Part shown: positions 52,992 to 61,583 of the stretch, in pieces
Layout: every line of letters starts with the position of its first letter
How positions within the stretch are numbered: the first letter of the stretch is position 1
Source: Alphaproteobacteria bacterium
GTDB taxonomy: Bacteria; Pseudomonadota; Alphaproteobacteria; Rhodobacterales; Rhodobacteraceae
Reading direction: 5' to 3'
Assembly: GCA_003331935.1 (NCBI GenBank)
Contig: QOQE01000005.1
Coordinates: 1-64,000 of the forward strand
DNA: 64,000 nucleotides
Program-made: the position numbers and the translations under genes
Notes under the pieces: generated by a model
Told to the model about the DNA's origin: nothing
The model's input: only the letters and a program-made list of their open reading frames with translations
Databases searched by the model: none

Positions 52992-54488
52992 ATGAAGAAT
53001 TTATTTGTGATTTTAGGTAATCAACTTTTTCACCCTAAATTGTTAAAGGAAAAAGGGTGCACCGATGTATTTATGGCGGAGGACTTTGGTCTATGCACAT
53101 ATGTGAAGCACCATAAGCTAAAGATCTATTTTTTTCTATGCTCTATGAGAGAATATGCAGATGAACTGAGGACAACTGGAATAAATGTTCATTATTTTAA
53201 ATTAAGTGAAAGGGATAAAAGCCAGTCATACGCAGAATTGCTTTGTTCTTTTTTGAATGACAAGAAAGTAGCTAATTTAAATCTATTTGAGATAGAGGAT
53301 AAGTCTTTCGAATTGCCCTTTCTTAAAGCACTAGCTAACGAAGGCATTACATATTCTATCATCGGCTCACCTATGTTTTTGTTCTCAAGAAAGGATTTTT
53401 CTGATTTTCATAAAGGATCAAAGCAATTTAGAATGAATTCGTTTTATATATATGGAAGAAAGAAATTTGATATTTTACTAGATAATGATCAAAAACCAGT
53501 GGGTGGTAAATGGTCTTATGACGCCGAGAATAGAAAAAAAATTCCACCAAATACGGTCATTCCTGAGCTTCCTAAGTACAATATCTCTTCGCATCATGAA
53601 TGCGTTTCTGATTTAATAAATCAACACTTTTCAGATCATCCAGGAGAACTTAATGAAATTTGGTTCCCTGTTCGAAGAGAGGATGCCTCCATTCAACTTG
53701 AAAAATTTTTAGAAGAAAGATTAAAGTGCTTCGGAGTATATGAAGATGCATTAGTGGAAGGTAAGAACTTTCTGTTTCACAGTTGTTTAAGTTTGTTACT
53801 CAATGCTGGATTAATTACTCCTGACGAAATAGTAAAAAAAACCTTGGATATGTATGAAAAAGATAATCTACCGTTAAACTCGGTTGAAGGATTTTTAAGA
53901 CAAATAGTAGGGTGGAGAGAGTTCATAAGAGGTATATATCAACAGAAAGGAGATTTCCAAGCTAAATCAAACTTTTTTGGTCATAAAAGAGGACTTATGG
54001 AAAGTTGGTATACAGGGACAACTGGAATTTTGCCTCTTGATGACTCTATTAGGAAGGCATTAAGAGATGGATACAACCATCACATACCTCGATTAATGAT
54101 AATTAGTAATATTATGAATCTTTGTGAAATAACTCCTACGGAGACTTATAATTGGTTTATGGAGATGTACATCGACTCATCCGATTGGGTAATGGTGCCA
54201 AATGTATTTGGCATGGCCACCTATTCAGATGGAGGCTTGATGTCAACTAAACCTTATACATGTGGATCAAACTATATCTTGAAGATGAGTAATTATAAAA
54301 AAGGGGATTGGTGTGATACTTTAGATGGCTTATATTGGCGTTTTATTGAAAAGCATATTGATTTTTATAAATCTAATCCGAGACTGTCCTTTATACACAG
54401 GACACTAGATAGAATGTCTTCCGAAAGAAAGCTTCTTATATTTGAGAAGGCAGAAATTTTTATTGAGAAAAATACAAATGAAGGATGA
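52992..54488 (+). CDS. Cryptochrome/photolyase-related FAD protein (FeS-BCP/PhrB-like clade)
   Basis: A 498-residue flavoprotein of the deoxyribodipyrimidine photolyase-related family, whose characterised members repair (6-4) photoproducts. N-terminal Rossmann-like antenna domain (1-130) starts LFVILGNQLFHPKLL; the FAD helical domain contains GFLRQIVGWREFIRGIY, IPRLMIISNIMNLCEI and DWVMVPNVFGMATYSDGGLMSTKPY. Cysteines near the cluster site are Cys378, Cys424 and Cys441; the three-Cys C-terminal group of iron-sulfur PhrB is not complete, so a 4Fe-4S cluster is doubtful. DUF2256 follows with an 11 bp overlap. Confidence 0.88.
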   Translation: MKNLFVILGNQLFHPKLLKEKGCTDVFMAEDFGLCTYVKHHKLKIYFFLCSMREYADELRTTGINVHYFKLSERDKSQSYAELLCSFLNDKKVANLNLFEIEDKSFELPFLKALANEGITYSIIGSPMFLFSRKDFSDFHKGSKQFRMNSFYIYGRKKFDILLDNDQKPVGGKWSYDAENRKKIPPNTVIPELPKYNISSHHECVSDLINQHFSDHPGELNEIWFPVRREDASIQLEKFLEERLKCFGVYEDALVEGKNFLFHSCLSLLLNAGLITPDEIVKKTLDMYEKDNLPLNSVEGFLRQIVGWREFIRGIYQQKGDFQAKSNFFGHKRGLMESWYTGTTGILPLDDSIRKALRDGYNHHIPRLMIISNIMNLCEITPTETYNWFMEMYIDSSDWVMVPNVFGMATYSDGGLMSTKPYTCGSNYILKMSNYKKGDWCDTLDGLYWRFIEKHIDFYKSNPRLSFIHRTLDRMSSERKLLIFEKAEIFIEKNTNEG

Positions 54489-54624
54489 AAAAATTTGTAA
54501 AGTTTGCAAAAAACCTTTTACCTGGCGGAAAAAATGGAAGAAAGACTGGGAGCAGGTTCTTTTTTGCAGTGAGCGTTGTCGAAGAAGTAAAAATAGGGTC
54601 AAAAACGACCTCTCCAATATGTAA
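54478..54624 (+). CDS. DUF2256 small zinc-ribbon-like protein
   Basis: A 48-residue protein, start ATG 54478, with CKVCKKPFTWRKKW near residue 7 and CSERCR near residue 33, giving two Cys pairs as in DUF2256. These small proteins are typically encoded beside photolyase/cryptochrome-related genes and probably bind zinc; function is not established. It overlaps the photolyase-related gene by 11 bp in another frame, so coupled translation is likely. The open frame extends 12 codons upstream, but that part lies inside the photolyase gene and is not family-like. Confidence 0.88.
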   Translation: MKDEKICKVCKKPFTWRKKWKKDWEQVLFCSERCRRSKNRVKNDLSNM

Positions 54625-54640
54625 ATCAATTGGTAATATT

Positions 54641-55777
54641 TTATTTAGCTGCGAAATACCTTTGAAAGAATAGTAGTATAAAAGTCAATATAGAGCACGT
54701 TGATAAGGTGAAAATAACTATATCAGGACTTCCATCAAAAAAAGTCGTACTTGTACCGCTTACAACTATCGCTATGAGCGTAGAAAGTGATCCAATAATT
54801 GACGATGCGTATCCAGCAATATGACCAAAAGGATTTATAGCTAATGCATTTAAGTTCCCGAAAATAAAGCCGAAAAAAGAAAAACTAATCATTATAAATA
54901 TCGAGAACCAGACAAGATTCAATGAAAAGTAATTAATTTGGAATGCAAGAGTTATCAATGTCCAAATCATCAACATCAAAGAAAAAGATAGAGCTATTTT
55001 ACCTGCACCAAATTGCCAAACATATTTTGAGTTTAAATACGATGACAAACCAAGCATCGAGGCTATGAGAGCAAAAAATAGGGGAAATTTGGAGCCCATG
55101 TCAAAATAATTAAGATAGAGTGGTTGGCAAATATTTATAAATGTAAGCAAACCTCCTAGAAGGAGACCTAAGCACACTATATAAATCATAGAGTTTAAGT
55201 TTTTCAAAACTTCTTTAAAATTCTTTAAGATATTAACGAAGTTTATTTTTTGGGGTTCCTTCAGGGTTTCTTCAATATTCACCATAAGAACGCTTGTCGT
55301 TACCAAAGAGAACAGAATAAAAAATGCGATGATATACTTCCAATAAAACAAAAACAAAAAGCCTTGGCCTATCAGTGGTGCAACCACGGGAACTAAGATA
55401 AAAATACTCATAATAAATGAGTTAATGCTTGCCAACTTATTCCCATTGAATAAGTCTCGGCATATTGCTTGTGAAACAACTCTAGGTCCGCCTATACCAA
55501 AGCCTTGAATAAACCTTCCCAAAACAAATATCAAATATGTATTACTCACTAGGCATACAAGACAACCGATCCAGTAAATGCCAACTCCTAGGAGTACTGA
55601 GTTTTTTCTACCTATACGGTCTGATACTGGTCCAAATAATATCTGACCCAACGAAAAACCTAAAAACAGAGCTGTTATAATCCAATGTAATTGGGTGTCT
55701 ACAATCAGAAATTCCCTTTTTATTATTGTATATGCAGGAAGTAATGTATCTATTGTAAGCGCAACAAATGAAATCAT
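54641..55777 (-). CDS. Bcr/CflA-type MFS drug exporter
   Basis: Major facilitator exporter of the bicyclomycin/chloramphenicol-resistance subgroup. The 378-residue protein has about twelve helices and the MFS A-motif GPVSDRIGRKNSVLLG with the SISQ-like SLGQILF. The ATG at 55777 leaves the first helix short (ISFVALTIDTLLPAY); the frame stays open upstream with hydrophobic residues (NTFFCFIIAG) but no ATG, GTG or TTG before the in-frame stop, so a rare ATT/CTG start is possible. The substrate is unknown. Confidence 0.85.
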   Translation of the reverse strand: MISFVALTIDTLLPAYTIIKREFLIVDTQLHWIITALFLGFSLGQILFGPVSDRIGRKNSVLLGVGIYWIGCLVCLVSNTYLIFVLGRFIQGFGIGGPRVVSQAICRDLFNGNKLASINSFIMSIFILVPVVAPLIGQGFLFLFYWKYIIAFFILFSLVTTSVLMVNIEETLKEPQKINFVNILKNFKEVLKNLNSMIYIVCLGLLLGGLLTFINICQPLYLNYFDMGSKFPLFFALIASMLGLSSYLNSKYVWQFGAGKIALSFSLMLMIWTLITLAFQINYFSLNLVWFSIFIMISFSFFGFIFGNLNALAINPFGHIAGYASSIIGSLSTLIAIVVSGTSTTFFDGSPDIVIFTLSTCSILTFILLFFQRYFAAK

Positions 55778-55908
55778 CCCAGCAATTATGAAGCAAAAAA
55801 AAGTATTGGAAATTTTCAGAGTTACAGTCCCATTAATAAAGAAATTGTTGTAGGATAATAAGTAGCGGAATACACTTATTTTTTTATTTTAACAAGAACT
55901 TATAGTAA

Positions 55909-56322
55909 ATGAACGAAATAGGACACGATGGTCAAAGTAACGCTGCTAAGCTTTTAAGTTTGAAATTTTTAAAAGAGTTCAACGAATGCTTTGTTTTTTC
56001 GGTTATTTTTCCTCAAGCTTCTAAAAATATATATGGTTGTGTGCAAGGAGGAATGATTTCTGCGGCGCTAGATGAGGCAACCTTTATTAGTATCTTGCGA
56101 AGTCAAAAAGATATTGAAAGAGTAAGCAGTACAAACCACCATGTATTATTTCATAAGCCAGTGCTTCTTGGAGAAAATACAATCAAAACCAAGTTTAAAA
56201 AAATTGGTAAAAGAGTTATAAATATCGAAGGAAATATATATGGAGTTGATCAAGAACTAGCAGCCACTCTTATACATTCTACTTCAATTATTAGATCAAG
56301 TGAGGGATCAGATGAATTTTAA
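55909..56322 (+). CDS. PaaI-like hotdog-fold thioesterase
   Basis: A 137-residue acyl-CoA thioesterase-like protein with the hotdog signature VQGGMISAALDEA near residue 46, where the Asp/Glu acts in hydrolysis. It begins an acyl-CoA gene cluster and its end overlaps the SDR by 11 bp. The chain length of its substrate is unknown. Confidence 0.82.
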   Translation: MNEIGHDGQSNAAKLLSLKFLKEFNECFVFSVIFPQASKNIYGCVQGGMISAALDEATFISILRSQKDIERVSSTNHHVLFHKPVLLGENTIKTKFKKIGKRVINIEGNIYGVDQELAATLIHSTSIIRSSEGSDEF

Positions 56323-57178
56323 AGAGAAAACTGTTTTTATAACTGGAGGAAGTAGAGGAATTGGTCTTGAGGTTGTTAAAAAACTGGCGCTTGATGGTGC
56401 CAACATAATTATAGCCGCGAAGACAGCAGAACCTCACCCTAAGCTACCTGGAACAATCTTTACAGCAGCAAATGAAATTGAGGAATTAGGAGGAAAATGT
56501 CTTCCAGTTGTATGTGATATTCGCTTCGAAGATGACGTGGTTACAGCTGTAGAGAAGGGTGTTCAGCATTTTGGAGGAATTGATATTTGTATTAATAATG
56601 CGAGTGCAATAGTTCCATTTCCAACGGGGTCTGTTGATATGAAAAGATATGATCTGATGCAAGATATCAATACTCGTGGAACCTTTTTAGTATCAAAGAT
56701 TTGTCTGCCCTATTTAAGGAAAAGTGATCACGCGCACATATTGACTTTTTCTCCTCCTCTTGATTTAGATGATAAATGGTTTGCGCCACATGTTGCATAC
56801 ACTATTTCTAAGATGGGTATGAGTCTTCTAACGCTTGGGCATGCACGAGAGTTTAAAAAATTCTCAATTGGTGTAAACTCTCTTTGGCCTTTAACCGCTA
56901 TTGATACGGCGGCTGTAAGAAATGTTCTCGGAGGCGAAAATACGGCGAAAAGCAGTCGTGATGTGAGTATAATGGCTGACGCAGCTTATGAAATTTTAGT
57001 TAAAGACCCAAAGTTGTGTACTGGCAACTTTTTCATTGACGAGGTTGTTTTGAGGGATGCTGGTGAAACTAATTTTGAAAAATATCGTATATCCAACAAC
57101 GAATTGATAAGAGATTTTTTTGTTCCAGATAATGTAGCAGATGAACTGCCTACAAAAACTGTAAGTATCTACAAGTGA
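56312..57178 (+). CDS. HSDL2-like SDR family oxidoreductase
   Basis: A 288-residue short-chain dehydrogenase. I start it at ATG 56312, five bases after GAGGG; a GTG at 56300 is the only upstream alternative. It has the TGGSRGIG nucleotide motif, the AAKTAEPHPKLPGTI segment typical of human HSDL2-like proteins, NNAS, and Tyr/Lys in AYTISKMGM. In HSDL2 the enzyme acts on fatty-acyl or steroid-like substrates; here the link with an acyl-CoA carboxylase suggests acyl-CoA or lipid oxidation. The TFSPPL Ser segment is preserved. Confidence 0.87.
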   Translation: MNFKEKTVFITGGSRGIGLEVVKKLALDGANIIIAAKTAEPHPKLPGTIFTAANEIEELGGKCLPVVCDIRFEDDVVTAVEKGVQHFGGIDICINNASAIVPFPTGSVDMKRYDLMQDINTRGTFLVSKICLPYLRKSDHAHILTFSPPLDLDDKWFAPHVAYTISKMGMSLLTLGHAREFKKFSIGVNSLWPLTAIDTAAVRNVLGGENTAKSSRDVSIMADAAYEILVKDPKLCTGNFFIDEVVLRDAGETNFEKYRISNNELIRDFFVPDNVADELPTKTVSIYK

Positions 57179-57209
57179 TTTGATATTTTATATCTAGGAA
57201 GAGGTTTAT

Positions 57210-60200
57210 ATGAATACAATTAAATCAGTTTTAATTGCTAATCGAGGTGAAATAGCAATTAGAATTTCTAAAACCTTAAACGAGATGGGTATTGAGGCTT
57301 ATGGGGTCTATAGCAAAGACGATAGATCAGGCACACATCTTTCATATTGTTCCAAAGTATTTGCGTTGAGTGGGATAGGGCCCAGTGCTTATCTAAATAT
57401 GGATGAAATTTTGTCTATTACAAAAAATAATAAAATAGGAGCAATTCATCCAGGCTATGGTTTTTTGAGTGAAAACCAATCATTCGCTTCAGCTTGCTTA
57501 GAAAATCAAATAGTCTTTATTGGACCTAATGAAAAAATATTAAAGACGTTCGGTGATAAAGAAAAAGCAAAAAAACTAGCTCAAAAATTAGATTTACCAA
57601 CATGTTTGTCGGTCGGGCCAATCGAGAAAAAGTCGGATATACTTAATTTTTTTAAAAAAATAAAAAAGAACAAAATTATTTTGAAGGCAAATTTTGGCGG
57701 AGGGGGTAGGGGATCGAGAATAGTTCATAAAAGTGAAGATATCTCTGAAGTTCTATCTTTGGTAAAACAAGAGGCAGAGTCATTCTCTGGTTCTAATCTA
57801 GTGTTTGCGGAAGAAGTAATAGAAGGCGCCAGACATATTGAGGTTCAAATTTTGGGTGACGGGCATTCCTGTATTCATCTTTTTGAGAGAGATTGTTCTT
57901 TCCAAAGAAATTTTCAAAAATTTATTGAGTTTTGCCCAGCGCCAAATCTTAAAACGCAAACTAAAGAGAAGCTTTACAACTACGCTATAGGTTTGTGTCA
58001 AAGCGTTGGATATAAAGGATTAGGCACTGTTGAATTTCTAGTTGATAAAAATGAAAAAATTTACTTTATGGAAGTAAATCCGAGAGTGCAAGTTGAACAC
58101 ACAATTACCGAAGAACTAACTGGAATTGATCTTATTCGAGCTCAGATAAATGTTTTTTGTGGACTTTCAATTCAAGATCAAAAACTTTCAGAGGTGCAAA
58201 TATCAGGGAAGCGTGCTTCCATACAGGCGCGGCTTAATATGGAAAGCTATGATAACAAAATACAGCTTGTTCCGGCTACAGGAACTATAAAAGAGTATGA
58301 TATTGCATTAGGTCCTGGAATAAGGGTTGATGACGCCGGGACAGTTGGTTTGGAAAATAACGGCCTTTATGATTCATTACTAGCCAAAGTCATTGCTACA
58401 AGTGATTTTGGTCTATCCGAAGCTGTACGAAAGCTCAATTTTACTTTGAGAATGTCAAAAATTTCAGGAATTGAGACAAATAAAGATCTTATTATTGAGG
58501 TGTTAAACCAAGAAAATATTGAGAGTGGGTCAGTAAATATCTCTTCAATTGATATGAAACTCGCAAGTTACCTTCAAAAGTTGGAGAGCAATTCACAAAA
58601 GAGTGTAACAGAAAATAAAGTCTATGAAGTTCCTTATAAGCCTCAAATTGATAGTCCTTTATCAGAGAATGTTATTCAATCTGAGCTCGTTGGTACCGTA
58701 ATTAGTGTAAATGTTGCACCAAACCAAAAAATTAAGCAGGGAGATACAGTTTTAATTCAGGAATCGATGAAAATGCACCACCCTATAAAAGCCCCCCTGA
58801 ATGGGCTTATCACAAAGTTTTTTGTTGATATTGGTGACACTGTGTCAATAGGATTGCCTCTGTTTGAATTTATTCCAGATGTAAATAAAAACCAAAGACG
58901 GCTAAAGACAGGTAAGTCAAAAAAATCAAAAACAATGAGAAAAGATCTTTTAGACCTTGTTGAGAGAAGGAAACTAACGCTTGATAAAAATAGGACTGTA
59001 GCAGTAAAAAAAAGGAAAAAACTTGGGAAAAGAACTGCCAGAGAAAATATAAAGTCTTTAATTGGAAAGAATGATTTTTTTGAGTATGGAGATCTTGTTT
59101 ATGCAGCGCAGAGATCAAGAAGATCGCTCGATGATTTGATAAAAAACACTCCTGGAGATGGATTGATAACAGGAGTAAGCTTCGTCAACTCTGATCTATT
59201 TGATAAAGAAAAAGCTAAGACAGCAATTATGCACTATGACTATATGGTTTTGGCAGGAACACAAGGTATAAATAATCATAAAAAGCTGGATAGGATGATT
59301 GATGTTATTAGGGGATTAAAAACCCCTTTGATATTCTTTTGTGAAGGGGGAGGAGGGCGACCGGGTGATGTGGATGCAGGAGATCAAAATATTGCTGGTT
59401 TGAATATACCATCTTTCCATGATTTTGCGCGCCTTTCAGGAGTTGTACCATTAGTTGGAATTGGTTCAGGAAGGCTTTTTGCCGGCAATGCTGCCTTGTT
59501 GGGTTGCTGTGATGTTATTATCGGTACAAAAGACCTCAATCTAGGCATGGGAGGCCCCGCAATGATTGAAGGAGGGGGGTTGGGTGTATATAAACCAGAG
59601 GAAGTTGGTCCCACTAGTGTTCAGTATCCAAATGGAGTAATTGATATATTAGTTGATAACGAAGATGATGCCGTCGCGACTGCAAAAAAATATTTATCAT
59701 ATTTTCAAGGAGATTTTGAAAGCTGGGAAGCTCCAGATAAAGAAAATTTAAGGGCTGTTATTCCTGAAAACAGATTAGAGGTTTATAATATTCGTGACGT
59801 AATTGATAATATTGCCGATATAGGCTCTGTGTTAGAAATAAAGGCTGGCTTTGCCAAGGGGATGTTTACGGGATTTATAAGAGTACGAGGCAAGCCTTTA
59901 GGATTAATTGCGAATAATCCTTTATATTTAGCTGGAGCGATTGATAGTAACGGGGCTGATAAAGCTTCTAGATTTATTAAGTTATGTGAAAATTATAATA
60001 TTCCTATATTAAGTCTTTGTGATACGCCTGGCATGATGGTAGGCCCAGAAGTTGAAGAGACTGGCCTTGTACGCCACTGTTGTCGCTTGTTTTTGGCAGG
60101 AGCAAATGTAACAGTACCAATGTTGACCATTGTCTTAAGAAAAGCTTATGGCCTTGGAGCTCAAGCTATGGCAGGAGGTAGTTTTATGGCGCCGCAATTT

Positions 60201-60494
60201 GTTGTGGGCTGGCCAACGGCTGAGATTGGAGCTATGGGTTTGGAGGGCGCCGTTAAACTAGGTTATAGGAAAGAGCTAGAAGCAGAAAGTAATGAAGAGA
60301 AAAAGGAGAATCTTTTCAAAAAATTAGTAGATGAGCTCTATGAAAAAGGGAAGGCAATTAACGCTGCAAGTTTGCTTGAGTTTGATACAGTTCTGGATCC
60401 AATAGAATCTCGTGATTGGATATCTATGGTTGTAGAAAGTTCTGCTGATAACTCTATAAAGGCTCCCAAAAACAGATATATAGATTCCTGGTAA
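57210..60494 (+). CDS. Single-chain biotin-dependent acyl-CoA carboxylase (BC-BCCP-CT)
   Basis: A 1,094-residue protein joining all three carboxylase activities: biotin carboxylase (about 1-450; SVLIANRGEIAIR, EVNPRVQVEHTITEELTG), biotin carrier (about 490-560) with the acceptor Lys521 in QESMKMHH, and a carboxyltransferase (about 580-1094) with both N- and C-terminal crotonase-like halves (GSGRLFAGNAALLG, KAYGLGAQAMAGG). The arrangement matches the long-chain acyl-CoA carboxylase type. The biotin motif reads SMKM and not AMKM. The substrate is unknown. AGGAAGAGG precedes the ATG. Confidence 0.88.
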   Translation: MNTIKSVLIANRGEIAIRISKTLNEMGIEAYGVYSKDDRSGTHLSYCSKVFALSGIGPSAYLNMDEILSITKNNKIGAIHPGYGFLSENQSFASACLENQIVFIGPNEKILKTFGDKEKAKKLAQKLDLPTCLSVGPIEKKSDILNFFKKIKKNKIILKANFGGGGRGSRIVHKSEDISEVLSLVKQEAESFSGSNLVFAEEVIEGARHIEVQILGDGHSCIHLFERDCSFQRNFQKFIEFCPAPNLKTQTKEKLYNYAIGLCQSVGYKGLGTVEFLVDKNEKIYFMEVNPRVQVEHTITEELTGIDLIRAQINVFCGLSIQDQKLSEVQISGKRASIQARLNMESYDNKIQLVPATGTIKEYDIALGPGIRVDDAGTVGLENNGLYDSLLAKVIATSDFGLSEAVRKLNFTLRMSKISGIETNKDLIIEVLNQENIESGSVNISSIDMKLASYLQKLESNSQKSVTENKVYEVPYKPQIDSPLSENVIQSELVGTVISVNVAPNQKIKQGDTVLIQESMKMHHPIKAPLNGLITKFFVDIGDTVSIGLPLFEFIPDVNKNQRRLKTGKSKKSKTMRKDLLDLVERRKLTLDKNRTVAVKKRKKLGKRTARENIKSLIGKNDFFEYGDLVYAAQRSRRSLDDLIKNTPGDGLITGVSFVNSDLFDKEKAKTAIMHYDYMVLAGTQGINNHKKLDRMIDVIRGLKTPLIFFCEGGGGRPGDVDAGDQNIAGLNIPSFHDFARLSGVVPLVGIGSGRLFAGNAALLGCCDVIIGTKDLNLGMGGPAMIEGGGLGVYKPEEVGPTSVQYPNGVIDILVDNEDDAVATAKKYLSYFQGDFESWEAPDKENLRAVIPENRLEVYNIRDVIDNIADIGSVLEIKAGFAKGMFTGFIRVRGKPLGLIANNPLYLAGAIDSNGADKASRFIKLCENYNIPILSLCDTPGMMVGPEVEETGLVRHCCRLFLAGANVTVPMLTIVLRKAYGLGAQAMAGGSFMAPQFVVGWPTAEIGAMGLEGAVKLGYRKELEAESNEEKKENLFKKLVDELYEKGKAINAASLLEFDTVLDPIESRDWISMVVESSADNSIKAPKNRYIDSW

Positions 60495-60520
60495 CCTAAA
60501 ATCTATGCAAAGGAAAAAGA

Positions 60521-61570
60521 ATGAGCAGAAATGATCAAGAATTGATACCCCCTTTAGAAAAGCATAAATTTGATACCCATAGTCTTATAAATTGGATGGA
60601 GCAAAACAATATAGAAAGTAAGGGGTTAAAGGTGCAGCAGTTTCAAGGGGGAATGTCTAACCCAACGTTTTTTCTTGAGAGTGAAAACAATAAATACGTT
60701 TTAAGAAAAAAACCTCCAGGAAAACTTTTGCCAAAAGCACATGCAGTTGATAGAGAATATAAAGTTATGGATGCACTGGGAAAAATAGATTTTCCTGTAC
60801 CCAAAATGCTTGGTTTTTGTGATGACCCGAGCGTCATAGGGACTGAATTTTTTATGATGGACTACTTAGACGGTAGAATCATTACGACACCAGAAATAAC
60901 GGGATTTTCAAAGGAAGAAAGAAATACCATTTGTGAATCTTTAGCAGAGACGTTAGCGAAGTTACACAACGTAGATTACAAATCTGTTGGACTTGAGGCC
61001 TTTGGAAGACCAGAGGGATATATTCAACGTCAAATAAAACTATGGTCAGACCAATTCCAAAGATCAAAGGAAGATATTACTGTAGCAGCAAACTTTAAAG
61101 AAATGGACTTACTTAGTGCCTGGCTTAAAGAAAACTCTATTATAGACGATGAGTTTGCTATTGCGCACGGTGATTACCGTTTGGGTAATACAATAATTGA
61201 CAAAAACAACTCCACTGTGATTGGTGTTCTTGATTGGGAATTATCAACATTAGGCCACCCTTTAGCGGATCTTGGGTATTATTGTATTCCATACAGGTAT
61301 GGATTTGAGAATTTAAATCTAGAACAATTGGGTATACCCACTGAAAAAGAATTTCTTGAGTTGTATATGAAGTATTCAGGTAGAGACACAATTCCAAATT
61401 GGCCCTTATTTTTATCATTCGCACTTTTTCGTAGCGCTGCAATTATTTTTGGAGTTGCTGCACGAACCCTACTTGGAAATGTCAGTTCCGAAAGCTCAAA
61501 TGTCTTTGAGCAAATTAAAAGAGCAGAGGATATGGCTCGAATTGGCTACGGAATTTGTTCCAACTCTTAA
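60521..61570 (+). CDS. Phosphotransferase family protein (ACAD10/11 kinase-like, APH fold)
   Basis: A 349-residue aminoglycoside-phosphotransferase-like kinase. The catalytic loop is AIAHGDYRLGNTI (near residue 212) and the metal-binding DWE follows in GVLDWELSTLGHPLADLGY. Proteins of this type occur with acyl-CoA dehydrogenases or as the N-terminal half of ACAD10/11, where they phosphorylate 4-hydroxyacyl-CoAs. Beside the acyl-CoA carboxylase a similar role in hydroxy-acid degradation is an inference. It is 26 bp after the carboxylase gene. Confidence 0.87.
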   Translation: MSRNDQELIPPLEKHKFDTHSLINWMEQNNIESKGLKVQQFQGGMSNPTFFLESENNKYVLRKKPPGKLLPKAHAVDREYKVMDALGKIDFPVPKMLGFCDDPSVIGTEFFMMDYLDGRIITTPEITGFSKEERNTICESLAETLAKLHNVDYKSVGLEAFGRPEGYIQRQIKLWSDQFQRSKEDITVAANFKEMDLLSAWLKENSIIDDEFAIAHGDYRLGNTIIDKNNSTVIGVLDWELSTLGHPLADLGYYCIPYRYGFENLNLEQLGIPTEKEFLELYMKYSGRDTIPNWPLFLSFALFRSAAIIFGVAARTLLGNVSSESSNVFEQIKRAEDMARIGYGICSNS

Positions 61571-61583
61571 ATAGTTTTGTAAC

